Shown one piece after another: positions 35,977 to 42,727 of a DNA stretch of 64,000 nucleotides (positions are counted from its first letter, which is position 1; each line of letters starts with the position of its first letter). The stretch comes from an uncultured Prevotellaceae bacterium (GTDB lineage: Bacteria > Bacteroidota > Bacteroidia > Bacteroidales > Bacteroidaceae). The stretch spans positions 1 through 64,000 of the forward strand of contig CACYQZ010000004.1 of the NCBI GenBank assembly GCA_902776665.1, in the 5' to 3' direction. Under the pieces are notes generated by a model, which was given only the letters and a program-made list of their open reading frames with translations, ran no database searches and was not told the origin of the DNA. A program made the translations under genes and the position numbers.

Positions 35977-36414
35977 TCAACGGCCTTTTTCGCCATCTTC
36001 GCGCCCCATTTCGTTGCCGATGCGGAAGGTGGCATAGACTTCCAAGATGGCTGCGACAAGCAAAAGAACCACCCATTTGTTATAGACATATTCTATATAG
36101 GTGTAGTAGCCGTCGGAACCTCCGTTTCGGAACAGCGGCAACAGAAAATGATGGCAGGTATCGACCATCAGGATGCCGGCGAGGACAAACAGCAGGTCGG
36201 CCACGTTCAGCATGTTTTTCAAGCGACGAACCACCGTGTTTCGGCCTTCGTAGAGTTGCATCGACTGAATCACGGCAAACACCACCGCACCCACGAGGAA
36301 CACCCAACAGGCCACCTCGCGATGCCACATCAGCACGAAAGCCGTCGCGCCAACCACCATCAGCGCGCCGCCGACGAGAAACAAAAGACTTTGAAACGGT
36401 GTCAGAGTTTTCAT
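35977..36414 (-). CDS. Four-helix membrane protein of unknown function
   Basis: A 145-residue hydrophobic protein with four likely membrane helices (about 8-28, 34-52, 68-88 and 112-132) and a charged C-terminus (GNEMGREDGEKGR). I recognise no named family. It follows the DivIC-like gene by 12 bases on the same strand. A link with cell division is possible from position only. Confidence 0.7.
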   Translation of the reverse strand: MKTLTPFQSLLFLVGGALMVVGATAFVLMWHREVACWVFLVGAVVFAVIQSMQLYEGRNTVVRRLKNMLNVADLLFVLAGILMVDTCHHFLLPLFRNGGSDGYYTYIEYVYNKWVVLLLVAAILEVYATFRIGNEMGREDGEKGR

Positions 36415-36426
36415 CGCGATGGGGTT

Positions 36427-36729
36427 TTATTGTTCAGAAAAGACGAAAATATCCTCGTCGTCGGCCTTCATGAAATAACGCTCGCGGGCGATTTTCTCGA
36501 TGGCCTTCGGGTCGCTGTTCAACTCCTTCAACTGCCGCACGTTCTCCTCGCTGATCGCCTCGTAGTGCTCGATTTCGTCGTGCAGACGGCTGATTTGCGT
36601 GTCGTACTGAATGCGCTTCAAAAAACTATTGTCATCGATGACACCCACGATGAGAACGCCCACCACAATCACAATCAAGTATTTGTAGTGGCTCAAAAAG
36701 TTCCAAACTGCATGAAATTTGCTTGCCAT
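36427..36729 (-). CDS. Septum formation initiator, DivIC/FtsB family
   Basis: A 100-residue bitopic protein. One membrane helix (about 18-37) is followed by a coiled coil (about 50-75, DTQISRLHDEIEHYEAISEE) and the family's conserved end DPKAIEKIARERYFMKADDE. Homologues join FtsQ/DivIB and FtsL in the divisome. Four bases separate it from the upstream gene. Confidence 0.88.
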   Translation of the reverse strand: MASKFHAVWNFLSHYKYLIVIVVGVLIVGVIDDNSFLKRIQYDTQISRLHDEIEHYEAISEENVRQLKELNSDPKAIEKIARERYFMKADDEDIFVFSEQ

Positions 36730-36733
36730 ATCA

Positions 36734-37009
36734 TTAATCGTATTTAAATCGTTTAAATCGTTTCAAATCTTCTAAATCTCTTTTCCTTTTTATCTTTCTT
36801 CTGACGGATTTTCCGACATATTCTGCCATCAAACAAATAACGATGACGAATAGACCAAATAAAAGTGCTACTTTTACTGGAACTCTGGAAGTGATAGCCC
36901 CATATCCAATCATGACAACCCAGACAATCATCAACCCTCGAAGCCGAAAAACGCCATAATCTAATTCGTCAATATATTTGAATATTTTTCGAAAAAATTC
37001 ATTTGTCAT
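36734..37009 (-). CDS. Small membrane protein of unknown function
   Basis: A 91-residue protein starting at ATG 37009 (MTNEFFRKIFKYIDELDYGV). A longer frame to 37195 is rejected because a -7 box sits at 37033-37040 and the dnaX promoter and start lie beyond it. Two membrane helices (about 26-44 and 48-68) are followed by a basic tail. The last residues, DLKRFKRFKYD, come from a 9-base repeat. The gene is clearly more A+T-rich than its neighbours. No family recognised. Confidence 0.6.
   Translation of the reverse strand: MTNEFFRKIFKYIDELDYGVFRLRGLMIVWVVMIGYGAITSRVPVKVALLFGLFVIVICLMAEYVGKSVRRKIKRKRDLEDLKRFKRFKYD
36743..36778. repeat. 9-base repeat at the 3' end of the small membrane gene
   Basis: Four units of type TTTAAATCG with changes, coding a Lys/Arg/Phe tail. 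Confidence 0.7.
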
Positions 37010-37032
37010 CGTTGTAAAATCATTACCGACTG

Positions 37033-37040
37033 CAAAGATA
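37033..37040 (-). promoter_or_regulatory. -7 box TATCTTTG of the divIC-like operon
   Basis: Reverse complement of CAAAGATA, 23 bases before the ATG at 37009. Confidence 0.6.
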
Positions 37041-37085
37041 ATGAAAAAAAATGATTCGCTGACGATGAAATCGGAACTTTTTTCG

Positions 37086-37093
37086 TAACTTTG
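37086..37093 (+). promoter_or_regulatory. -7 box TAACTTTG of dnaX
   Basis: Fits TAnnTTTG, 19 bases before dnaX; divergent from the box at 37033. Confidence 0.6.
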
Positions 37094-37112
37094 CACAATA
37101 AACCCGAAAAAT

Positions 37113-38885
37113 ATGGAAGAATACATTGTTTCAGCACGCAAATACCGCCCGATGACCTTCGACAGTGTCGTCGGACAGCGCACGCTGACCACCACGCTGA
37201 AAAACGCCGTCGTCAGTGGAAAACTGGCGCACGCCTACCTGTTCTGCGGACCGCGTGGCGTCGGAAAAACCACCTGCGCACGCATCTTCGCGAAGGCCAT
37301 CAACTGCCTCAAGCCAACTGCCGAGGGCGAGGCCTGCAACGAGTGTGAGTCGTGTCAGGCGTTCAACGAACAGCGGTCGTACAACATTTTCGAACTCGAC
37401 GCCGCGTCGAACAACTCGGTGGAAAACATCAAGTCGCTGATGGAACAGACGCGCATCCCGCCGCAGGTCGGAAAATACAAGGTTTTTATTATTGACGAGG
37501 TGCACATGCTCTCGACGCAGGCTTTCAACGCCTTCCTCAAGACGCTCGAAGAACCGCCTGCACACGTCATTTTCATCCTCGCCACGACGGAAAAGCACAA
37601 AATTCTGCCGACGATTATCTCGCGCTGCCAAATCTACGATTTCGAGCGTATGAGCGTCGAGGACACGATTCAGCATTTGAAAGAAGTGGCGCAAAAAGAA
37701 GGCATCGAGGCCGAGGACGAGGCGCTTGCCGTCATCGCCGAGAAAGCCGACGGCGGTATGCGCGACGCACTGTCGATTTTCGACCAGACGGTTTCGTTCT
37801 GCCAAGGGAAAATCACCTACGACAAGGTCATCGAAGACCTCAACGTGCTCGATGCCGACAACTATTTCCGCATCATCGACCTCGCACTTGAAAACAAGGT
37901 GCCCGACATCATGCTGCTGCTCAACCAAATTATTTCGCGCGGTTTCGACGGCGGCAACCTCATCGGCGGACTCGCCGCCCACGTGCGCAACGTGCTGATG
38001 GCGAAAGACGCGCAAACACTGCCCCTGCTCGAAGTGAGCCAACAACAGCGCGAGCGTTATCAGCAACAGGCGCAACGATGCCCGATTCCCTTCTTATACA
38101 AGGCGTTGCAGGTGATGAACCAATGCGACCAAGGCTATCGGCAGTCGTCGCACAAGCGGTTGCTCGTGGAACTGACGCTCATCCAAGTGGCGCAAATCAC
38201 GCAGCCCGACGATGCTGAAGGCGCGGGGCGTAGCCCCAAGCGTTTAAAATCCCTGTTTCGGAAACTACTTGACAGCAATCGGCAACAGAAGGTGGCCTCG
38301 CAGGGTGGCACCGCCGGTCGCTCAACTCGCAAAACGACTGCCGATAAACCGAAGGAGGCGGTCGCCGAGGAATCGCCTGTGGCAGAAACGCCGAAAAATG
38401 AGGCGAAAAGATTGAAAATCGACAGTATCGGCCTGACGTTCAAATCGCTCAAAAAACAAGAGAAAACCACGAAAGAAGTCGAGCCCGAAGTCGAAAACAA
38501 AGACGAAAAAGGACTTTTCACCCAAGAACAATTGCAAGCGGAATGGCGGGCCATGTGCGACCGAATGCCGAAAGAGATGATTGCCATGGCGCAGCGCATG
38601 AAAAACATGACGCCCAAACTGCTGACAGCCGATGCCGACGCGCCAGTCATCGACATTGCGGTCGATAACAACATTCTGCTCGACCAAATCAACTCGATTC
38701 AGAAACGAATCAAGGCGACGCTTGCGAAACGCCTGCAAAATGGCAATATCGAACTAAAAATTCGCCTTTCGGAAACGGGTGAAATCAAGCCCATTCTGAC
38801 GAAACGACAGATTTTCGACCTCATCAGACGCAACAATCCAGCCATCGAAAAACTTCGAACGTCGCTCGAACTACAACTCAGTTAA
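37113..38885 (+). CDS. dnaX: DNA polymerase III subunit gamma/tau
   Basis: A 590-residue clamp-loader ATPase. It has Walker A GPRGVGKTT (46-54), the zinc cysteines C65 and the CNECESC cluster, DEVHMLS (Walker B) and the sensor-1 SRCQ motif. Residues about 370-480 are a charged linker and the rest a tau-type domain. A GGGGC hairpin element at 38225-38237 codes the Gly-Arg-Ser-Pro part of the linker and looks inserted. No convincing slippery heptamer for a gamma-producing frameshift was found. Monocistronic, facing the convergent asnA gene. Confidence 0.94.
   Translation: MEEYIVSARKYRPMTFDSVVGQRTLTTTLKNAVVSGKLAHAYLFCGPRGVGKTTCARIFAKAINCLKPTAEGEACNECESCQAFNEQRSYNIFELDAASNNSVENIKSLMEQTRIPPQVGKYKVFIIDEVHMLSTQAFNAFLKTLEEPPAHVIFILATTEKHKILPTIISRCQIYDFERMSVEDTIQHLKEVAQKEGIEAEDEALAVIAEKADGGMRDALSIFDQTVSFCQGKITYDKVIEDLNVLDADNYFRIIDLALENKVPDIMLLLNQIISRGFDGGNLIGGLAAHVRNVLMAKDAQTLPLLEVSQQQRERYQQQAQRCPIPFLYKALQVMNQCDQGYRQSSHKRLLVELTLIQVAQITQPDDAEGAGRSPKRLKSLFRKLLDSNRQQKVASQGGTAGRSTRKTTADKPKEAVAEESPVAETPKNEAKRLKIDSIGLTFKSLKKQEKTTKEVEPEVENKDEKGLFTQEQLQAEWRAMCDRMPKEMIAMAQRMKNMTPKLLTADADAPVIDIAVDNNILLDQINSIQKRIKATLAKRLQNGNIELKIRLSETGEIKPILTKRQIFDLIRRNNPAIEKLRTSLELQLS
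38225..38237. repeat. GGGGC-GTA-GCCCC hairpin in dnaX
   Basis: Perfect 5-bp inverted repeat with a 3-base loop in the linker-coding part of dnaX. Confidence 0.6.
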
Positions 38886-38894
38886 TTTTTTTGT

Positions 38895-39932
38895 TCAAAT
38901 CAGTCGAATGCCCATTTCGGCACACTCGCGACGCATCTCATCGGGCCAAATCGAAGCCTGAATCTCGCCGATGTGAGCCTTTTGGAGCAGCACCATGCAG
39001 AGTCGGCTCTGTCCGATGCCGCCGCCGATGCACAAAGGCAGTCGGCCCGACAGCAATTGCTGATGGAAATAGAGTTGGGCACGCTCCTCCTGCCCTTTGA
39101 TTTTCAATTGTCGCAGCAAAGCCTCCGCATCGACGCGAATACCCATCGACGACAATTCAAACGACCGTCCAAGCACGGGATACCAAATCAAAATATCGCC
39201 GTTCAAACCCTTGTGGCCGCCGTCGGTTTCGGTGCTCCAGTCGTCGTAGTCGGCAGCACGACCGTCGTGCGGCTCGCCATTCGACAATTTTCCGCCGATG
39301 CCGATGACGAACACCGCGCCATAGCGTTCGCAAATAGCATCCTCGCGCTCCTTCGCCGTCTTGTTGGGATACATCTGCAACAAGTCCTCGGCATGGATGA
39401 AATGGATTTTCTTCGGCAAAAACGGCTTTAATTGCGGATACGACTCGCAGGCGAGATATTCCGTGCGAAGAATCGCCGCGTAGATGCGCTCCACCGTGTC
39501 CTTCAAGAACGAAAGGCAACGCTGCTCAGACGTGATCACCGCCTCCCAGTCCCACTGATCGACGTAGAGCGAATGCAGATTGTCGAGTTCCTCGTCGGCA
39601 CGAATCGCGTTCATGTCGGTGTAGATGCCGTAGCCCGCCGCCACACCGTACTCCGCCAGCGACATCCGCTTCCATTTCGCCAACGAGTGAACCACCTCGG
39701 CCTTTGCACCGCCCATGTCCTTCACGGCAAACGCCACAGGCCGTTCCACGCCGTTCAGGTCGTCGTTCAAGCCCAGACCCTGAAGCACGAACAACGGTGC
39801 CGTCACGCGACGCAGTCGCAGTTCCGTTGAAATATTCTGTTGGAAAAACTCCTTAATCAGTTTGATACCCTGCTCCGTCTGCCGCATGTCGAGCAGCGAA
39901 GTGTAGCCCGTTGGGCGAATCAATTTACTCAT
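38895..39932 (-). CDS. asnA: Aspartate-ammonia ligase
   Basis: A 345-residue asparagine synthetase A, using ammonia, related to class II aminoacyl-tRNA synthetases. The start at MSKLIRPTGYTSLLDMRQTE gives the family length; the longer frame to 40034 would run into the tRNA promoter region and is rejected. Conserved parts are DQWDWEAVITSEQRCLSFLK, VFVIGIGGKLSNGEPHDGRA, DDWS and the C-terminal SGRLPLCIGGGIGQSRLCM. A -7 box lies 21 bases upstream. The 3' end converges on dnaX with a 9-base gap. Confidence 0.95.
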   Translation of the reverse strand: MSKLIRPTGYTSLLDMRQTEQGIKLIKEFFQQNISTELRLRRVTAPLFVLQGLGLNDDLNGVERPVAFAVKDMGGAKAEVVHSLAKWKRMSLAEYGVAAGYGIYTDMNAIRADEELDNLHSLYVDQWDWEAVITSEQRCLSFLKDTVERIYAAILRTEYLACESYPQLKPFLPKKIHFIHAEDLLQMYPNKTAKEREDAICERYGAVFVIGIGGKLSNGEPHDGRAADYDDWSTETDGGHKGLNGDILIWYPVLGRSFELSSMGIRVDAEALLRQLKIKGQEERAQLYFHQQLLSGRLPLCIGGGIGQSRLCMVLLQKAHIGEIQASIWPDEMRRECAEMGIRLI

Positions 39933-39953
39933 AGTTATCCTTGAATTTCTCGG

Positions 39954-39961
39954 CAAAGTTA
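39954..39961 (-). promoter_or_regulatory. -7 box TAACTTTG of asnA
   Basis: Reverse complement of CAAAGTTA, 21 bases before the asnA ATG. Confidence 0.6.
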
Positions 39962-40023
39962 CAACATTCCGTCCATTCCGCAACAAAAACGCCGCAATAT
40001 TTTGCGAAATCAAGAAAACTTTG

Positions 40024-40031
40024 TACCTTTG
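40024..40031 (+). promoter_or_regulatory. -7 box TACCTTTG of tRNA-Arg
   Basis: Fits TAnnTTTG, 21 bases before the mature tRNA 5' end. Confidence 0.65.
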
Positions 40032-40052
40032 CATCCGATTTCATCGTACATC

Positions 40053-40126
40053 GGTCCCGTAGCTTAGCTGAATAGAGCGTCAGATTCCGGTTCTGAAGGT
40101 CTTGGGTTTGAATCCCAACGGGATCA
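40053..40126 (+). tRNA. tRNA-Arg, anticodon CCG
   Basis: Complete cloverleaf of 74 bases. The acceptor stem pairs GGTCCCG with CGGGATC, the anticodon stem TCAGA/TCTGA holds loop TTCCGGT with anticodon CCG at positions 34-36 (reads CGG), and the T stem TTGGG/CCCAA is perfect. CCA is not encoded. A promoter lies upstream and a terminator directly downstream. Confidence 0.95.
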
Positions 40127-40135
40127 CAAAAGATT

Positions 40136-40181
40136 AAAAGCCTTGAAGAAGAAAGTTTACTTTCAATTCTTCGGGGCTTTT
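40136..40181 (+). terminator. Terminator after tRNA-Arg
   Basis: AAAAGCCTTGAAGAA (40136-40150) pairs with TTCTTCGGGGCTTTT (40167-40181), 15 bp with two G-T pairs, and is followed by a T-rich stretch. Confidence 0.8.
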
Positions 40182-40189
40182 AATATTTT

Positions 40190-40258
40190 TGTAGGATGGC
40201 TGGCGCCAGCCTACAGGGATATTTAATCCCAACGGGAATCCCAAAGGGATATTTAATC
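40190..40258. repeat. Palindrome and direct repeats downstream of tRNA-Arg
   Basis: Contains the perfect palindrome GGCTGGCGCCAGCC, two copies of GGGATATTTAATC (40216-40228 and 40246-40258) and AATCCCAACGGGA (40225-40237), which is identical to the 3' end of the tRNA gene (40111-40123). No gene fits here. Confidence 0.7.
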
Positions 40259-40269
40259 TCCACCGTGAC

Positions 40270-40695
40270 TTACCATCCTGGCGGCAACACGATGTTCTCC
40301 ACCCCATGACATTTTTCAAACATCGGTGCTATTTCCTCGTCGGTGAAACCGGCGATGCCACAGCCGATGCGTGTCACGAGGAATGTCAAATCGTTGCGGC
40401 TCTTGGCGAACTCGATGAACTCGTCAACGTAGGGTCGAATGGTCTCCACACCGCCCTGCATCGTGGGAATGCCGTAGCTCTGCCCCTGCAAACCGACACC
40501 CTGCCCCATCACTGCGCCAAACTTCCGATAGGCGATGTACGCGGCACCACCGCCGTGCATTCCCTTCAAATTACTGCCAAAAACGAAAATCTCGTTCGGC
40601 TGCAACTCCGTGATATACTCCGGAGTCGTCCTCTTTTGTTGGCCTTCGGCCTTCGTTTGTTCCATATAATCCATATTTTTAATAAATAATTGCAA
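40270..40695 (-). CDS. A1S_2505-like (macrodomain-related) protein
   Basis: A 141-residue cytoplasmic protein with the blocks PNEIFVFGSNLKGMHGGGAA, GQGVGLQGQSYGIPT and VTRIGCGIAGFTDEEIAPMF, which define the A1S_2505-like family often found in phages and mobile DNA; the glycine loops recall ADP-ribose-binding macrodomains. The start may be ATG at residue 8 or 11 (MDYMEQ). Function unknown, with ADP-ribose or nucleotide binding the best guess. It sits next to a tRNA gene, a common site for mobile DNA. Confidence 0.75.
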   Translation of the reverse strand: MQLFIKNMDYMEQTKAEGQQKRTTPEYITELQPNEIFVFGSNLKGMHGGGAAYIAYRKFGAVMGQGVGLQGQSYGIPTMQGGVETIRPYVDEFIEFAKSRNDLTFLVTRIGCGIAGFTDEEIAPMFEKCHGVENIVLPPGW

Positions 40696-40715
40696 TGAAT
40701 AAAATTACAAAAACT

Positions 40716-41183
40716 TCACCCCCAACTCGAAACTTGCGCACTGACGAGTTCGGCGATTGGCTCCAGAGACAGGCGGTCGAGGTCGTCGAAGGTGTTGAGG
40801 TCGCGGCTGTCGATGTCAAGCACGGCCACGACGCTACCCTCTTTTGAAAACACGGGCACGACGATTTCGGAACGCGACAGACTGCTGCAAGCGATATGCC
40901 CGGGGAACTGCTCGACATCGGGCACGACGATGGTTTCGCGCCGTTGCCACGCCGTACCGCAAACGCCACGACCGTAGCCGATATGCACACACGCCACAGG
41001 CCCCTGAAACGGCCCGAGAACGAGTTCGTCGCCCACCACTCGATAAAAACCTGTCCAGAAGAATCCCATCGCCTCGTGGATGGCGGCACTGACATTCGCC
41101 ATCACCGCCACTGCGTCGGTCTCGCCGTCAATCAAACTACGAATCTGCTCGGTCAGCAGGCGGTATTTTTTTTCTTTTTCCAT
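40716..41183 (-). CDS. Free methionine-(R)-sulfoxide reductase (GAF domain)
   Basis: A 155-residue single GAF-domain protein from ATG 41183 (41186 also possible; the frame open to 41321 passes through the promoter). It keeps all three cysteines of the fRMsr family in their blocks: ACVHIGYGRGVCG (two Cys, ten apart) and FPGHIACSS. The enzyme reduces free Met-R-sulfoxide with thioredoxin, defending against oxidation. LGPFQGP and SRSEIVVPVF are also typical. A -7 box lies 31 bases upstream. Confidence 0.9.
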   Translation of the reverse strand: MEKEKKYRLLTEQIRSLIDGETDAVAVMANVSAAIHEAMGFFWTGFYRVVGDELVLGPFQGPVACVHIGYGRGVCGTAWQRRETIVVPDVEQFPGHIACSSLSRSEIVVPVFSKEGSVVAVLDIDSRDLNTFDDLDRLSLEPIAELVSAQVSSWG

Positions 41184-41213
41184 CATCTTGCTTGTAAAAA
41201 ATGGTTTCGTTTG

Positions 41214-41221
41214 CAAAGATA
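41214..41221 (-). promoter_or_regulatory. -7 box TATCTTTG of the fRMsr gene
   Basis: Reverse complement of CAAAGATA, about 30 bases before the start. Confidence 0.6.
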
Positions 41222-41296
41222 ACGATTTTTTGAGGATAAAAAATAATTCGATGTAAAATAATGACAAAGATTTTTGCAAATTCCGATGTTTTTCAC

Positions 41297-41304
41297 TATC
41301 TTTG
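41297..41304 (+). promoter_or_regulatory. -7 box TATCTTTG of the aldo-keto reductase gene
   Basis: Fits TAnnTTTG, 43 bases before the start; divergent from the fRMsr promoter. Confidence 0.6.
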
Positions 41305-41347
41305 CAAATAAAATTTACCAAAATCGCTTTAAACTACTGGCAGAACG

Positions 41348-42715
41348 ATGGAAAAGAGCAACTTCAACATGAATCGGCGTGAGTTTCTTAGGAAACTCGG
41401 TCTCGGAACGGGTTCGGCCCTCGCACTGATGGCGTTGGAACCGCTGAATGTATTGGCAAAGGACGAGAAAAACGGCTCGTCGGTGGATAACCGCATGACC
41501 TACCGCGTGCAGCACGGGTCGGGAAAGCAGATTTCGCTGCTCGGCTTTGGCATGATGCGCCTGCCCAACAATCAGGACGAGGTGAACCAACTGGTGGACT
41601 ATGCCATCGAGCACGGTGTCAATTATTTTGACACGGCACCGATGTATATGCGCGGCCAGTCGGAGGTGCTCACGGGAAATGCCCTTTCGCGCCATCCTCG
41701 TGAGAAATTTTTCGTCGCCACGAAGATGTCGAACCAAAACGAGCGCCTTTGGAACTTCGACGAAGCAGTAAAAATGTATCGCCAGTCGTTTGAGCGGCTG
41801 AAGGTCGATTACATCGACTACTACCTGCTCCACAGCATCGGCGGCGGCGGTGTCGAGAACCTGAAGAAACGCTTCATCGACAACGGTCTGCTCGACTTTC
41901 TGATGAAAGAGCGCGAGGCAGGCCGAATCCGTCACCTCGGTTTCTCGTATCATGGCGACGTGAGTGCCTTCGACTGGCTGCTCGACCGCAACGACGAGTA
42001 TCACTGGGATTTTGTGCAGATTCAGATGAATTTCCTCGACTGGCGCCATGCCTCGCTCGAAAAAGGTGGTTGGAAGACCGATGCCGATGCGGAATACCTG
42101 TACGGGAAATGCGAGAAACTGGGCGTTCAGTGCGTGGTGATGGAGCCGTTGCGCGGTGGTGCGTTCGGCAAAATGGCGAAGGAACTGACCGACCAACTGA
42201 AAGCCCGCCGCCCCGACGACAGCACGGCTCGCTGGGCCTTCCGTTGGGTGGGTTCGTTCCCCAATATCCTGACCACGTTGAGCGGTATGAATCGCATGGA
42301 GCATCTTGAAGAAAACATCAAGACGTTCTCGCCGCTCGAAGTCTGCACCGAGGCCGAAAACACGCTGTTGGCCGACATCGCCGACCAAATGTCGGGCTTT
42401 CCGACGATTCCCTGCACCACCTGCGAATATTGTATGCCGTGTCCTTACGGTGTCGATATTCCCGCCAATTTCGCCTATTACAACGAAGCCGTCACCGAAC
42501 ACATCCTTCCCCTGCCCTCGCCCACTGCCGCCGACTATTCCGAGCGTCAGAAACGGTTCATCGAGGGCTACCGCAAGGCGCTGCCCAATGCCGAAACGTG
42601 GGCTCGTGCTTGTCAGGACTGCGAGGAATGTCTGCCGAAATGTCCGCAGCAGATTCGCATCCCCAACCAAATGGGGCGCATCGTGGAAACGCTGAGGGTC
42701 AGGAGGAAATCGTGA
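41348..42715 (+). CDS. Aldo-keto reductase with C-terminal 4Fe-4S domain, Tat-exported
   Basis: A 455-residue oxidoreductase. The N-terminus has a twin-arginine signal (NRREFLRKLGLGTGSALAL), so it is probably exported folded with its cofactors. The AKR barrel carries GFGMMRLP, YFDTAPMYMRGQSE (catalytic Asp and Tyr) and LLHSIGGGG. The C-terminus has two ferredoxin-like cysteine sets, CTTCEYCMPCPYGVDIP and CQDCEECLPKCPQQIRIP. Substrate unknown; such fusions are common in anaerobic gut Bacteroidota. Confidence 0.88.
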   Translation: MEKSNFNMNRREFLRKLGLGTGSALALMALEPLNVLAKDEKNGSSVDNRMTYRVQHGSGKQISLLGFGMMRLPNNQDEVNQLVDYAIEHGVNYFDTAPMYMRGQSEVLTGNALSRHPREKFFVATKMSNQNERLWNFDEAVKMYRQSFERLKVDYIDYYLLHSIGGGGVENLKKRFIDNGLLDFLMKEREAGRIRHLGFSYHGDVSAFDWLLDRNDEYHWDFVQIQMNFLDWRHASLEKGGWKTDADAEYLYGKCEKLGVQCVVMEPLRGGAFGKMAKELTDQLKARRPDDSTARWAFRWVGSFPNILTTLSGMNRMEHLEENIKTFSPLEVCTEAENTLLADIADQMSGFPTIPCTTCEYCMPCPYGVDIPANFAYYNEAVTEHILPLPSPTAADYSERQKRFIEGYRKALPNAETWARACQDCEECLPKCPQQIRIPNQMGRIVETLRVRRKS

Positions 42716-42727
42716 TTTTTCTGATTT

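Noticed and set aside
37010..37195. Upstream extension of the small membrane protein
   Set aside because: The extension crosses a good -7 box and the divergent dnaX promoter and start codon.
38451..38457. A-run in dnaX as a gamma-producing frameshift site
   Set aside because: Six A followed by C is not the A AAA AAG slippery heptamer, and no stimulatory stem is evident.
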